DNA from: Alphaproteobacteria bacterium
Lineage (GTDB): Bacteria; Pseudomonadota; Alphaproteobacteria; Rhizobiales; JAJFHC01
Direction of reading: 5' to 3'
Length of the DNA stretch: 64,000 nucleotides
Assembly: GCA_021775805.1 (NCBI GenBank)
Contig: JAJFHD010000096.1
Coordinates: 1 to 64,000 of the forward strand
The position numbers and the translations under genes are program-made. Position 1 is the first letter of the stretch. Each line of letters starts with the position of its first letter. The notes under the pieces were generated by a model that saw only the letters and a list, made by a program, of their open reading frames with translations, searched no databases and was not told the origin of the DNA. Shown one piece after another: positions 1 to 9,236 of this stretch.

Positions 1-20
1 GCGGAGATGGCTTGTTTCAT
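1..20 (-). CDS. Start of next liv gene, probably LivM-type permease (partial)
   Basis: Only the first six codons lie in the window: an ATG on the minus strand starts five bases after the LivH stop and reads MKQAIS before the left edge. In livH-type operons the gene that follows livH is usually the second permease, livM, so this is the expected identity. Nothing in these 20 bases proves it. Confidence 0.4.
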
Positions 21-24
21 GGTT

Positions 25-1053
25 TCAGTTCTCCATCACGCCCTTGCGGCCCAGCAGGCCACGCGGCCGGACCAGCAGGATAACCACCGCGATCAGATAG
101 ATGATGATCTGGTCGATGCCCGGCAGGATGTTCTTGACCTCGTTCATCGAGGCGAAACTCTGCAGGATGCCGAGCAGGAAGCCCGCGGCCACGGCGCCGC
201 CGAGCGAACCCATGCCGCCGACGACCACCACCACGAAGCTGAGCACCAGGAAGTCCATGCCCATGTGGTAGTCGGGACTGAGAATCGGCGTGTACATGAC
301 GCCAGCGAGGCCGGCGACAACGGCCGCCATGCCGAAGACGATGGTGAAGCGACGGTCGATATCGATCCCGAGCAGGCCGACGGTCTCGCGATCCGCCATG
401 CCGGCGCGCACCACCATGCCAAAGGTGGTGAGCTGCAGGAATGCGAATACAGAGCCGATAATAAGGCCGGAAAAGAGGAAGTAGATCAATCGCCAGGCCG
501 GATAGACGACCCTGCCGGCCTCGAGTCCGATCAGGGTCCCGAAATCGAGCATGCCTTTGGCGATGTCGGGCGCCGGCTGCGGGATCGGATTGGCGCCGAA
601 CAAGCCTTTGATGATTTCCTGCAGGACGATCGCCAGCCCAAAGGTGACGAGGATCTGCTCGGCGTGAGGCCGCTTATAGAAATAACGAATGAGGCCGCGC
701 TCCATCGCAACACCGAGGATGAGCATGACCGGAATTGCGATCAGAATGGAAATCGGCACCGCATAGTTCAGCAGGGTTGCGCCGGCATCGCCGAACCAGG
801 CCTCGACATAGGGCACGCGTATTTCCATGGGCGTGCCCCAGGCGGTCAGCTTCTCCGGGTCAAGGGTCACTTTGTCCAGGCTCAGAAGGGCCTTCACCGA
901 CACGGCGCAGAAGGCGCCGAGCATGAACAGCGCGCCATGCGCGAAGTTCACGACCCCGAGGGTGCCAAAAATGATTGTCAGGCCCAAGGCGATCAGGGCA
1001 TACGCGCCACCCTTGTCGAGCCCATTCAAAATTTGAAGAAGAATCGCATCCAT
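25..1053 (-). CDS. Branched-chain amino acid-type ABC transporter permease (LivH family)
   Basis: Inner-membrane permease of a HAAT-family ABC importer, 342 aa with about eight hydrophobic segments. The N-terminus MDAILLQILNGLDKGGAYAL and the following LTIIFGTLGVVNFAHG are typical of LivH/UrtB proteins, as is the late GGMGSLGGAVAAGFLLG stretch. The ORF track starts 13 codons earlier, but that start lies inside a strong hairpin (1080-1110); the ATG at 1053 is therefore preferred. It follows the binding-protein gene and precedes a further liv gene at the window edge. The substrate cannot be read from the permease: amino acids, amides, urea and aromatic acids are all used by this family. Confidence 0.9.
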   Translation of the reverse strand: MDAILLQILNGLDKGGAYALIALGLTIIFGTLGVVNFAHGALFMLGAFCAVSVKALLSLDKVTLDPEKLTAWGTPMEIRVPYVEAWFGDAGATLLNYAVPISILIAIPVMLILGVAMERGLIRYFYKRPHAEQILVTFGLAIVLQEIIKGLFGANPIPQPAPDIAKGMLDFGTLIGLEAGRVVYPAWRLIYFLFSGLIIGSVFAFLQLTTFGMVVRAGMADRETVGLLGIDIDRRFTIVFGMAAVVAGLAGVMYTPILSPDYHMGMDFLVLSFVVVVVGGMGSLGGAVAAGFLLGILQSFASMNEVKNILPGIDQIIIYLIAVVILLVRPRGLLGRKGVMEN

Positions 1054-1079
1054 CGGTCCAGCGTCCCCAAGAAAGAGGG

Positions 1080-1110
1080 CCGGCCACCCCAAAAGAGCTG
1101 GGGTGGCCGG
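1080..1110 (-). terminator. Intercistronic stem-loop between binding protein and LivH genes
   Basis: An 11-bp perfect inverted repeat (CCGGCCACCCC / GGGGTGGCCGG) with a 9-nt loop fills the gap between the two genes. On the minus strand it is followed by a C/T-rich stretch without a clean U-tract, so it is more likely a partial terminator or an mRNA-stabilising 3' structure that keeps the binding protein more abundant than the permease. Confidence 0.7.
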
Positions 1111-1128
1111 AATTTTGGCAGGGAGAAA

Positions 1129-2481
1129 TCAGGCGCCGTCGTTGTACGGACCCAAGTCGCCGCCGAGCATCGAGGCCTGGTATTCGACCTGCTTGCGCGG
1201 GGTGACTTCGACCACTTCCAGAACGTCGAACTTGGAGGAGGGGTTTTCCTTACCCTTCACGACAAGCACGTCCTTGAAGCATTGGTGATCGTCGGCGCGG
1301 TATTCGGTCGGACCGTTGCCGAGCCCGTCGAAGCTGAAGCCTTCCAGGGCCGCGCCGACAGCGGAGGGACGGAAGGAGCCGGCCCGCTGACAGGCATCGG
1401 CGTAGAGCAGTGCCTGGCAATAGGTCGTGTGGGCGGCCTGGCTCGGCGGGAAGCCGTACTGCTGGCCGAAGGACTTGACGAAGGCCTTGGAGCCCTCGTC
1501 CTGCAGCGACCAGTGCCAGTTCGTCGAGCCGAAGATGCCCTTGACGTTCTCGCCGGCACCCTGTGCCATGAGACGGCTGTAGAGCGGAACGACGATGGCG
1601 AAGTCCTTGCCGTTGACCTGCTTGTCGCGCAGACCGAACTGCACCGCCTGGGTCAGCGAGTTGACCATGTCGCGGCCGTAGTGGTTGAGGACCAGCACGT
1701 CGGCGCCGGAATTGAGCACCGGCGTGATGTACTGCGAGAAGTCGCCGGCGCCGAGCGGCGTGCGTACCGCGGCGGCGGTGTTCCAACCCAGGGCCTCGGT
1801 GTACTTGATGATCGAGCCTTCCTGACTCCAACCCCAGGTGTAGTCGGCGGTCAGATGGTAGGCCGAGCGCTCCGAACCGAAGGCGTTCTTGAGCACGGGG
1901 CCAAGCGCCGCACCGGACATCTCGGTGTTGAAGAAGTGGCGGAAACCGTTGGCGCGCTTGTCCTTGCCGGTGGTGTCGTTCGAATGCGTCAGACCGGCCA
2001 TGAAGATGACGCCGGCTTCCTGGCACAGGCCCTGGACCGCGATCGCAACACCCGACGACGAGCCGCCGGTGATCATGATGGCGCCGTCGTTTTCGATCAT
2101 GCGCTTGGCCGACGCGCGTGCCGCGTCAGACTTGGTCTGCGTGTCGCCGGTTACAAACACTACCTTCTTGCCGTTAACGCCGTCGCCTTTGAGCTCTTTC
2201 GACGAGAACGTGCTCAGCATGCCGCCATCGCCTTCACCATTGATGTGCTTGACGGCGAGCTGGTAGGCGCGCAGCTCGTCTGCACCCTCATCGGCATAAG
2301 CGCCTGTCTGCGGCACGTTGAAGCCGAATGTCACCGAATCGCCCTTCGGCGCGTTGCGGTAATCGTCAGCAGCCGACAGCGCGCCCCGCGTAAAGAACAT
2401 CGGTGTTGCGGCAACTGTGATGCCTGCGGCGGCGCCGGTTTTCAGTATCTTGCGGCGTGTAATACCCTTGCGATCGCTCAT
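1129..2481 (-). CDS. ABC transporter substrate-binding protein, LivJ/LivK-like, Tat-exported
   Basis: Periplasmic solute-binding protein of the type I periplasmic-binding-protein fold, 450 aa. The N-terminus MSDRKGITRRKILKTGAAAG is a twin-arginine (Tat) signal (RRKILK) followed by a hydrophobic stretch and an ALSA-type cleavage site near residue 36. The mature part holds the features of the branched-chain amino acid binding family, such as FGFNVPQTGAYADEGADELR and GGSSSGVAIAVQGLCQEAGV. It is the first gene of the minus-strand operon with the permease. At 450 aa it is longer than classic LivJ (about 370), as in the subfamily for amides or aromatic compounds. The ligand is not deducible. Confidence 0.9.
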   Translation of the reverse strand: MSDRKGITRRKILKTGAAAGITVAATPMFFTRGALSAADDYRNAPKGDSVTFGFNVPQTGAYADEGADELRAYQLAVKHINGEGDGGMLSTFSSKELKGDGVNGKKVVFVTGDTQTKSDAARASAKRMIENDGAIMITGGSSSGVAIAVQGLCQEAGVIFMAGLTHSNDTTGKDKRANGFRHFFNTEMSGAALGPVLKNAFGSERSAYHLTADYTWGWSQEGSIIKYTEALGWNTAAAVRTPLGAGDFSQYITPVLNSGADVLVLNHYGRDMVNSLTQAVQFGLRDKQVNGKDFAIVVPLYSRLMAQGAGENVKGIFGSTNWHWSLQDEGSKAFVKSFGQQYGFPPSQAAHTTYCQALLYADACQRAGSFRPSAVGAALEGFSFDGLGNGPTEYRADDHQCFKDVLVVKGKENPSSKFDVLEVVEVTPRKQVEYQASMLGGDLGPYNDGA

Positions 2482-2780
2482 ATTGATCCTCCCTGGAAGT
2501 TTAAGCGTTTCGACAGAATTGATGGACCGGTGTCCACGTCTCCCGAACCGTTTTCTAGTTCACATCCTCGGGCCGCCGCAATGAGTCTTTAGGCGTAGTC
2601 GAGTGCCAGCCCCGCTTTTCATCAGGTATTGCAATGCCTTGATTGCGTCTTCAATTTCATCGGGTATGCTGCAACCCACTGTTTAGGAGGGCCCGTCTTA
2701 CCTGTCCCGATGACATTGGTTGGGTTTGCCATGGCAGGATCTCACGTTGTGGCAGCTGCCGTTGATGCCGAAAGGGTAAT

Positions 2781-3308
2781 TTGCCAATGCCGTCAACGAT
2801 TGTTGCGACATCGTTTGCAGTTTTCGTGGCGGTCGCCGTTGTTTTCGGCGCCTGCCGGTCGGACGATGTTCGCGCGTCCGCGAAACAACCCGTCATTGTC
2901 GGTTGGGTGGAGAACGGCTGGATTGGTGAGCCTGCGATCAGGTTCAGAGTCAAACTGGATTCAGGCGCAAAAACGTCCTCTATCAGCGCACCAGCGTACA
3001 GACCGTTCAACCAAGGCGGAATCGATTACGTTCGGTTCACTCTGGCAAATCGGGACGGCGGGACCATTGATATCGAGCGGCCGGTCATTCGCCGGGTGAC
3101 AATCCGCCGGGCCGGCGCGCCACAACAGACCCGGCCGGTCATTCGCCTGAAGCTCTGCCTGGCGGGAAGACGTTCAGAGACAGAATTCACATTGGTCGAC
3201 CGCTCGGACATGACCTACCCGGTCCTTATCGGTCGGTCGTTTCTTTCCGGTCGCATACTGATCGATCCGGGCAAGACTTTCCTCGCGTCAGGACGATGCG
3301 GTCTTTGA
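2781..3308 (+). CDS. Exported retropepsin-like / ATP-dependent zinc protease-domain protein
   Basis: A 175-aa protein with a hydrophobic N-terminus (VATSFAVFVAVAVVFGAC) that could be a signal peptide or lipoprotein signal, although the lipobox is not canonical. The rest matches the RimK-associated zinc-protease domain (aspartyl-protease-like fold): a LDSGAKTSSISA motif near residue 58 with the aspartate expected in the active site, and YPVLIGRSFLSG near the end. Such exported copies occur singly in proteobacteria with no firm function. A TTG at 2781 and an ATG at 2787 are both possible starts; GAAAGGG lies at a good distance from the TTG. It is convergent with cydB. Confidence 0.75.
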   Translation: MPMPSTIVATSFAVFVAVAVVFGACRSDDVRASAKQPVIVGWVENGWIGEPAIRFRVKLDSGAKTSSISAPAYRPFNQGGIDYVRFTLANRDGGTIDIERPVIRRVTIRRAGAPQQTRPVIRLKLCLAGRRSETEFTLVDRSDMTYPVLIGRSFLSGRILIDPGKTFLASGRCGL

Positions 3309-3325
3309 GCACCCTCGCTGGAAGC

Positions 3326-4339
3326 TCAATGATACCCCTCACCCGGTTTGATCTTGCCGCGAAAGGTCCAGTAGACGAACACCGTGTACCCAAGTATCAC
3401 CGGCAGCATGACAGCCGCACCGACCAGCATGAACATTTGCGAACTTGGTGCCGCGGCGGCCTGCCAAAGTGTGACCGACGGCGGCACAAGGTATGGCGCG
3501 TTCGATATCGCAAGGCCGGCGTAGCCCAGCAGGAACAAGGCTATCGAGGCAACAAACGGTACCGCGGGACGGCCTGCCTTGAGGCCCCACCATCCCATCA
3601 ACGCAGCAACGGCCGCCATAACCGGCAACGGCATGAAATAGAACAGGTTCGGCACTGTGAACCAGCGTTCGAATATCCGCTCGGACGTCAGAGGCGTCCA
3701 GATACTGACGGCAAACATCGCCGCCACAACACACAGCAACAGAGGCTTTGCAATCTTTCGGGTCCGGGTTTCCAGATCGCCCGCGACCCTCATGCTAAGC
3801 CAAGTGGCACCCAGCAATGCATACCCTGCGACAACCGACATCCCGACAAACAGTGCAAACGGCGACAGCCAGTCGAATGAACCACCGGCAAACGCGCCGT
3901 CATGGACATCGACGCCGTGGAGCAATCCGCCGAGAACTATCCCTTGAGCGAAGGCCGCGATGATCGACCCGCCGGCAAAAGCCATGTCCCAGACTTTGTG
4001 GCGCGGCTTCGCGACCCAGCGAAACTCGAAGGCAACGCCCCGGAAGATGAGCGCCAGAAGCATTACCGTGATCGGCAAATAGAAAGCCGGCATGACTATC
4101 GCATAAGCCAGAGGGAACGCCGCCAGCAGGCCACCGCCGCCGAGCACGAGCCAGGTTTCGTTGCCGTCCCAGAACGGCGCCACCGAATTCATCATCAGGT
4201 CGCGCTCCTGTTCGGACCTGAACAGGGGAAACAGGATGCCGACGCCAAGATCGAAGCCGTCGAGAATGACGTACATGGCAACGGCAAAACCAATCAGAAC
4301 GGTCCAGACAACCGGCAGCCAGATCGAAGCATCCGCCAT
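3326..4339 (-). CDS. cydB: Cytochrome bd ubiquinol oxidase subunit II
   Basis: Membrane subunit of the quinol-oxidising terminal oxidase, 337 aa with about eight hydrophobic segments, near the usual length. The N-terminus (LPVVWTVLIGFAVAMYVILD, then GFDLGVGILFP) is diagnostic of CydB. It starts three bases after the cydA stop, so the two are co-translated. No cydX-sized ORF with a recognisable sequence follows, and no cydDC pair is nearby. In the cell it would support respiration at low oxygen or when haem-copper oxidases are inhibited. Confidence 0.95.
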   Translation of the reverse strand: MADASIWLPVVWTVLIGFAVAMYVILDGFDLGVGILFPLFRSEQERDLMMNSVAPFWDGNETWLVLGGGGLLAAFPLAYAIVMPAFYLPITVMLLALIFRGVAFEFRWVAKPRHKVWDMAFAGGSIIAAFAQGIVLGGLLHGVDVHDGAFAGGSFDWLSPFALFVGMSVVAGYALLGATWLSMRVAGDLETRTRKIAKPLLLCVVAAMFAVSIWTPLTSERIFERWFTVPNLFYFMPLPVMAAVAALMGWWGLKAGRPAVPFVASIALFLLGYAGLAISNAPYLVPPSVTLWQAAAAPSSQMFMLVGAAVMLPVILGYTVFVYWTFRGKIKPGEGYH

Positions 4340-4342
4340 CGT

Positions 4343-5749
4343 CTATTCTCCCCCGATAGTGGCTTGCCGTGCGGCTTGGGTTGCCGCCGACATCGGGCGT
4401 TGGCTGACCGGACCTTCTGGACTGTCCGCCACTGGGCCCTCGGGTCCCATCTCGATCAACCGGTTTATGTAGAAGATACCCATGGAAAACACGCACACAT
4501 AGACAATCACGAACAGGATCAGGCTGGTCAGAACGGCCCCGAAGGCCACCGGTGACACCGCATCTGCGGTCCTCAGAATTCCCCGGACGACCCAGGGCTG
4601 GCGTCCGGTTTCCGTGACCCACCAACCCGCCAGAATGGCGATAAAGCCTATTGGCCACACCAGGCTTACCGATTTCAGAAACCACATGGCGTCGAACAGT
4701 TTGCCACGCCAGTAGAGCCAGCCGCCGACTGCACCGATCGCAACCATCAGGAAACCAAGTCCGACCATGATTCGGAAGGCAAAGAACACCGGCAGGACCG
4801 GTGGCCGGTCTTGCGCCTTGAAATCCTTGAGCCCCGGGAACAGACCAGACGCATCGTGGGTTATGATCAGGCTGGCACCATTGGGAATCGCAATTTCGAA
4901 ATCGTTGCGCTCCTGTGCTTCGTTGGGCCAGGCAAACAGCACCAGATCGCCCGGCTTGCTGCCGTCCCAATGGGCTTCCATCGCGGCAATTTTCTCCGGC
5001 GCGTGCTCGGCCGTGTTCAACCCGTGCAGGTCTCCGATAAAAACCTGAAGCGGCGCCAACACCACCACCATGCCCAGACCCATCCGCATCATCGTCCGGG
5101 CCTCCTCGGCAAACCGGCCTGAGGCCAGATAGCGCGCGCCGACCGCCAGCACGACGATCGACGTGGTCAGGTAGGCGGCGGTAAACATATGGGCAAACCG
5201 GTACGGGAAACTGGGGTTGAAAACGATTGCGAACCAGTCGAGCGGATAGGCTATTCCGTCGCGCACCTCGTGGCCGGCCGGCGTGTGCATCCAGCTGTTT
5301 GCCGCTAGAATCCAGAATGCCGACAGTGATGTGCCGAGGGCCACCAGGATGGCGGATGCCACATGCAGGTTGGCGGAGACGCGGTTCCAGCCAAACAGCA
5401 TGATGCCCAGAAACGTGGCCTCGAGAAAGAATGCCGTAAACACTTCGTAACCCAGGAGTGGCCCGACGATGTTTCCCACCGCTTCCGAGAACTTCGACCA
5501 GTTGGTGCCCAGCTGATAGGAAAGCACGATCCCCGACACCACGCCCATGGCAAAGGAGACCGCGAATATCTTTGTCCAGAACCGTGCCAGCCGATGCAGG
5601 TGATCACGCCCGGTTATCCGCCAGCGCACCAGGAGCGTTGCAATGAATGCCGCCAAACCAATGGTGAAGCTGGGAAAGACGATGTGAAAGGCGATTGTGA
5701 AGGCAAACTGCGCACGTGCCAGCAAGACAGCATCAGCTTCCATAAACAT
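4343..5749 (-). CDS. cydA: Cytochrome bd ubiquinol oxidase subunit I, short Q-loop (CIO type)
   Basis: Haem-bearing subunit of bd oxidase, 468 aa from the ATG of MFMEADAVLLARAQFAF. The long N-terminal extension in the ORF track has no membrane character and is dropped. Visible family features are the early haem-ligand histidine in FTIAFHIVFPSFTIG, a second conserved histidine in YRFAHMFTAAYLTTS, and the GRQPW signature in GWWVTETGRQPWVVRGILRT. The length and short loop before GRQPW place it with the cyanide-insensitive oxidase group rather than the long Q-loop E. coli CydA. The neighbour upstream is a divergent sugar dehydrogenase gene, and the gap holds a perfect 9-bp inverted repeat. Confidence 0.93.
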   Translation of the reverse strand: MFMEADAVLLARAQFAFTIAFHIVFPSFTIGLAAFIATLLVRWRITGRDHLHRLARFWTKIFAVSFAMGVVSGIVLSYQLGTNWSKFSEAVGNIVGPLLGYEVFTAFFLEATFLGIMLFGWNRVSANLHVASAILVALGTSLSAFWILAANSWMHTPAGHEVRDGIAYPLDWFAIVFNPSFPYRFAHMFTAAYLTTSIVVLAVGARYLASGRFAEEARTMMRMGLGMVVVLAPLQVFIGDLHGLNTAEHAPEKIAAMEAHWDGSKPGDLVLFAWPNEAQERNDFEIAIPNGASLIITHDASGLFPGLKDFKAQDRPPVLPVFFAFRIMVGLGFLMVAIGAVGGWLYWRGKLFDAMWFLKSVSLVWPIGFIAILAGWWVTETGRQPWVVRGILRTADAVSPVAFGAVLTSLILFVIVYVCVFSMGIFYINRLIEMGPEGPVADSPEGPVSQRPMSAATQAARQATIGGE

Positions 5750-5831
5750 TCTCGTCGGTTCATTTGAGCACTCGTTGTCGGTACATCCTATTCGATAGAA
5801 CACCTTACCGCGCGTCCCCCACGCCGCATGT

Positions 5832-5859
5832 GTCATCGGGCCACAGGGTTCCCGATGAC
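5832..5859. repeat. Perfect 9-bp inverted repeat in the cydA / sugar dehydrogenase divergent gap
   Basis: GTCATCGGG and CCCGATGAC are separated by 10 nt and sit midway between two divergently transcribed genes (cydA start 5749, dehydrogenase start 5936). The placement suits an operator for either promoter. No U-tract follows on either strand, so it is not an intrinsic terminator. The binding factor is unknown. Confidence 0.6.
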
Positions 5860-5935
5860 GTCATGTTCAGGTCACTGGCTTTGTACACCCCGCCGTTCTA
5901 ACATTTCGGCGAATTCATTGCGGGAGAGACACAGA

Positions 5936-7090
5936 ATGACTGGGCAAGGTAGAAGATTCAGGCGCTCTTGGGCCCTGACTTTGTGCACTCTCATTTGGAG
6001 TTTAGCTGCTCAACCGGGCAACATTCCAATTGCAGCGGCAGACGAGCTGCCCATCGAAACCATTTCACTTCCATCAGGGTTCAAGATCGAGGTTTTTTCC
6101 GACGCCGTACCAAACGCCCGCCAGATCGCACTCAGCCCCTCTGGCACAATGTTCGTCGGCACACGTGTGCGCGAACGGCGTGTTTATGCTTTGGTCGACA
6201 AGGACCGGAATTGGAAGGCAGACAAGGTCTTCGAGGCCGCCACCGACCTCGATCTTCCCAGCGGGGTCGCCTTCCGCGACGGCGCTCTGTTTGTTGCCGC
6301 CGGTTCGCGGCTTTTGAAGTTCGATGACATTGAGAATGACCTGGCGAATCCACCCGAACCAACCGTGCTCGTAGACGACCTTCCAAGCGAACGTCACCAC
6401 GGCTGGCGCCATATAAAGTTCGGGCCGGACGGCCGGCTCTACATGCCCATAGGAATTCCTTGTAATGTCTGCGAGCGCGAAGTGCCTTTCGGACACATCC
6501 TGACAATGGATGCCGATGGCGGCAACCGGCGCAGCCACGCCAAAGGCATTAGGAGCGTCCAGAGCCTTGCCTGGCATCCGGCAACTAAAGAGCTTTGGTT
6601 CGCGGACATCGGACGCGACGGCATGGGAGACGATGTGCCGCGCGAGGAGATCAACCGCGTCACCACGCCCGGCCAGCACTTCGGGTCGCCGTTTTGCCAT
6701 GCCGGAAACCTACCCGACCCGCAACTGGGCTCGAAGGCGCCCTGCAGTCGTTTCACGCCGCCTGTCGCCACCTTGCAGGCCCATTCCACACCGCTTGGCA
6801 TAACCTTTTATGCCGGGTCTCAGTTTCCTGCAGCGTACCGCAATCGATTGTTCATTGCAGAGCACGGTTCATGGGACCGATCTGAGCCCGTCGGATACCG
6901 GATCAGCACCATCACGTTCGATACCGACGGCAGGCCGGCGGCCTATGACGTCTTTGCGCAAGGGTGGCTTGGGAGCGGCGGCAATCATTGGGGACGGCCC
7001 ACCGATCTGGTGGTCGCACCGGACGGTTCGTTGCTGGTATCGGACGATTTTGCCGGAGCAATCTACCGCATCAGCTACGCACCCGATTGA
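5936..7090 (+). CDS. PQQ-dependent-type sugar/sorbosone dehydrogenase, periplasmic
   Basis: A predicted soluble beta-propeller dehydrogenase of the glucose/sorbosone dehydrogenase family, 384 aa. The ATG at 5936 follows CGGGAGAG at a good distance and gives a signal peptide (RRSWALTLCTLIWSLAAQPG, then AAADELP). The body shows family repeats: LPSGFKIEVFSDAVPNARQI, LPSGVAFRDGALFVAAG, HHGWRHIKFGPDGRLYMPIG and the late FIAEHGSWDRS. These proteins oxidise aldoses or related sugars with PQQ in the periplasm, but many homologues lack proven activity, and no pqq genes are in the window. A CNVCE pair lacks the histidine for a haem-c motif. The SDR gene 88 bp downstream may be co-transcribed. Confidence 0.8.
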   Translation: MTGQGRRFRRSWALTLCTLIWSLAAQPGNIPIAAADELPIETISLPSGFKIEVFSDAVPNARQIALSPSGTMFVGTRVRERRVYALVDKDRNWKADKVFEAATDLDLPSGVAFRDGALFVAAGSRLLKFDDIENDLANPPEPTVLVDDLPSERHHGWRHIKFGPDGRLYMPIGIPCNVCEREVPFGHILTMDADGGNRRSHAKGIRSVQSLAWHPATKELWFADIGRDGMGDDVPREEINRVTTPGQHFGSPFCHAGNLPDPQLGSKAPCSRFTPPVATLQAHSTPLGITFYAGSQFPAAYRNRLFIAEHGSWDRSEPVGYRISTITFDTDGRPAAYDVFAQGWLGSGGNHWGRPTDLVVAPDGSLLVSDDFAGAIYRISYAPD

Positions 7091-7178
7091 CAGTTCGCCA
7101 GACTCCCGTCAACACAGCGGCATGCAACACCCCGTTCGCGTCATCCAAAAATCACCTTGCGTCGCGTGGAGAACACCA

Positions 7179-7943
7179 ATGAAAGAACTCAATGCCAAAT
7201 CGGCAATCATAACCGGTGCCAGCCGGGGGATCGGTGCGGCAACGGCCCGTGAATTTGCCGAACTCGGAGTCAACGTCTTGCTGGTCGCCCGGACGCTTTC
7301 CGAAACCGAAGCGATTGCAGCTGAAATCCGAAACCACGGCGGCAAGGCCGAAGCGATTGCCTGTGACGTCAGCAGCTACTCCGATGTCGCCGCTGCGATC
7401 GAGCGTTGCAAAAGCGCATTTGGCAGTGTCGATATCCTTGTCAACAACGCCGGCCTGATCGAACCGATCGCCCGGCTTGGCGACTCGGACCCGGAAGAAT
7501 GGGCCCACGTCGTGGATGTCAACTACAAGGGGGTGTATTACGGTTTACGCGCTGCCATCCCTGTCATGGCAGCGCAAGGCGCGGGGGTCATCGTCAATAT
7601 CAGTTCCGGCGCGGCCACCAGCGCCCTCGAAGGCTGGAGCCATTACTGCTCTACAAAAGCCGCCGTGCTGTTACTCACCCAGTGCGTCCATAAGGAATAT
7701 GCTGATCTTGGCATCCGCATCGTCGGCTTGAGTCCGGGAACGGTCGCCACCCAAATGCAGATCGCCATCAAGGCATCCGGCATCAATCCGGTCAGCCAGC
7801 TGGATCCGTCAATCCACATCCAGCCGCACAACGTCGCGCGCGCCATCGCATGGTTGTGCACACAAGAGGCGGCCGGGCACGACGGAACCGACTTTTCTCT
7901 CGGGACTGACGAGGGCCGCCGCCGGGCCGGGCTGGCAGATTGA
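7179..7943 (+). CDS. SDR-family NAD(P)-dependent oxidoreductase
   Basis: Classical short-chain dehydrogenase, 254 aa. The ORF-track start is too early; the ATG at 7179 begins MKELNAKSAIITGASRGIG, with the TGASRGIG cofactor motif at residues 12-19. DILVNNAG near residue 86, the catalytic serine in NISSGAA and the YCSTK tetrad motif (Tyr/Lys) near residue 155 are all present, so the enzyme should be active. The substrate is not evident. It lies after the sugar dehydrogenase gene on the same strand, which would fit a polyol or keto-sugar reductase but does not prove it. Confidence 0.88.
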   Translation: MKELNAKSAIITGASRGIGAATAREFAELGVNVLLVARTLSETEAIAAEIRNHGGKAEAIACDVSSYSDVAAAIERCKSAFGSVDILVNNAGLIEPIARLGDSDPEEWAHVVDVNYKGVYYGLRAAIPVMAAQGAGVIVNISSGAATSALEGWSHYCSTKAAVLLLTQCVHKEYADLGIRIVGLSPGTVATQMQIAIKASGINPVSQLDPSIHIQPHNVARAIAWLCTQEAAGHDGTDFSLGTDEGRRRAGLAD

Positions 7944-8106
7944 GGACAGGACCATCTGCTCCACCCGCCGGGTTCTGTGCGCGACGAAAACCGGTTTTTG
8001 CACACTGTCCCGAGAGTGTCAGGATTGATGCAGATGAACCGGAATTCCACCGGACAATTTCTTTTGCTCTGACCGGTTTTCTTTGGCCGCCGTTTATTCT
8101 AATGTT

Positions 8107-8135
8107 GCGCCGTTTTTCTCGGCGCTTGCCTTTTT
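8107..8135 (+). terminator. Possible terminator downstream of the SDR gene
   Basis: GCGCCG and CGGCGC form a 6-bp stem with a T-rich 7-nt loop, followed by TTGCCTTTTT. It lies 164 bases after the SDR stop. The stem is short, so this is a weak call. Confidence 0.4.
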
Positions 8136-8171
8136 GGCTGGACGGTTTAAATCGTGGCTCAATTGTTGTTT

Positions 8172-8203
8172 CCGGGCTCTTCATAGTGCCCGGTTTCGTT
8201 TTG
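8172..8203 (+). terminator. Hairpin with T-rich tail just before cobS
   Basis: CCGGGC and GCCCGG form a 6-bp GC stem with a 10-nt loop, followed by TTTCGTTTTG; the cobS ATG comes 16 bases after the end of that tail. It may end upstream read-through or act within the cobS leader. None of the conserved elements of a cobalamin riboswitch were found around it. Confidence 0.45.
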
Positions 8204-8219
8204 TTGAAAGATCGTAATC

Positions 8220-9209
8220 ATGACTGCACAAGTAAACGGCGAAGTCTCCGGAACCCCCGACATGCACGTGTCGGTCCGCCAGGTCTTCGGAATCGACAGC
8301 GACCTGGAGGTTCCCGCCTATTCGGAAACCGAAGATCATGTGCCGGATATTGACAACGACTATCTGTTCGACCCGGAAACGACACTGGCGATTCTGGCCG
8401 GCTTCGCCTACAACCGACGGGTCATGATCCAGGGTTATCACGGCACCGGCAAATCCACGCATATCGAACAGGTCGCCGCCCGCCTCAACTGGCCGTGCGT
8501 GCGCGTCAATCTCGACAGCCACATCAGCCGCATCGACCTGGTCGGCAAGGACGCCATCGTGATCAAGGACGACAAGCAGGTCACCGAGTTCCGCGAAGGC
8601 ATCCTGCCGTGGGCCCTACAGACCAATACGGCGATTGTTTTCGATGAATATGATGCCGGACGGCCGGATGTCATGTTCGTGATCCAGCGCGTGCTTGAAG
8701 TATCCGGCAAGCTGACCCTTCTCGATCAGAACCGGGTCATTCGCCCCCACCCCTATTTCCGCCTGTTTTCGACCACCAACACGATCGGTCTGGGCGACAC
8801 CAGCGGTCTCTACCACGGCACCCAGCAGATCAATCAGGGCCAGATGGACCGCTGGAACATCGTGACCACACTCAACTACCTGCCTCATGACCGCGAGGCG
8901 GAAATCGTAATCGCCAAGGTAAAGAAGTACGACGAAGGCGACGGCCGCGAGACCGTCTCTAACATGGTTCGAGTCGCCGATCTTACCCGCAGCGCCTTCA
9001 TGAACGGCGATCTGTCGACCGTCATGAGCCCGCGCACAGTGATCATCTGGGCTGAAAACGCCGAGATCTTCAACGATGTGGGATTTGCCTTCCGCCTGAC
9101 GTTCCTCAACAAGTGCGACGAGCTGGAACGCGGCATGGTGGCGGAATTCTATCAACGGTGTTTTGGCGAGGATCTCCCCGAGTCAACGGCAAATGTCAGC
9201 CTGTCCTGA
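8220..9209 (+). CDS. cobS: Cobaltochelatase subunit CobS (AAA+ ATPase)
   Basis: ATPase subunit of the CobNST complex that inserts cobalt into hydrogenobyrinic acid a,c-diamide in the aerobic cobalamin pathway; cytoplasmic. At 329 aa it has the normal length. The Walker A motif GYHGTGKST ends at residue 80, and a Walker B-like [18 protein letters not shown] follows near residue 140. The N-terminus ([20 protein letters not shown]) is characteristic of CobS. cobT follows after 27 bases; the large subunit cobN is not in the window, as is usual when cobST are encoded apart. Confidence 0.96.
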   Translation: MTAQVNGEVSGTPDMHVSVRQVFGIDSDLEVPAYSETEDHVPDIDNDYLFDPETTLAILAGFAYNRRVMIQGYHGTGKSTHIEQVAARLNWPCVRVNLDSHISRIDLVGKDAIVIKDDKQVTEFREGILPWALQTNTAIVFDEYDAGRPDVMFVIQRVLEVSGKLTLLDQNRVIRPHPYFRLFSTTNTIGLGDTSGLYHGTQQINQGQMDRWNIVTTLNYLPHDREAEIVIAKVKKYDEGDGRETVSNMVRVADLTRSAFMNGDLSTVMSPRTVIIWAENAEIFNDVGFAFRLTFLNKCDELERGMVAEFYQRCFGEDLPESTANVSLS

Positions 9210-9236
9210 CAAGCATTGAGAAAGTCGGTTTGTGTC

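Noticed and set aside
7-2592. 861-aa plus-strand ORF opposite the liv genes
   Set aside because: It lies antisense to two clear transporter genes; its translation is a His/Asp/Arg-rich shadow with no domain. High GC content makes such long false frames common.
5750-5935. FNR/FixK box before cydA
   Set aside because: No TTGAT-N4-ATCAA-like sequence was found in the gap, only the 9-bp palindrome reported above.
7944-8219. Cobalamin riboswitch before cobS
   Set aside because: No B12-box-like sequence was seen; only two short hairpins are present.
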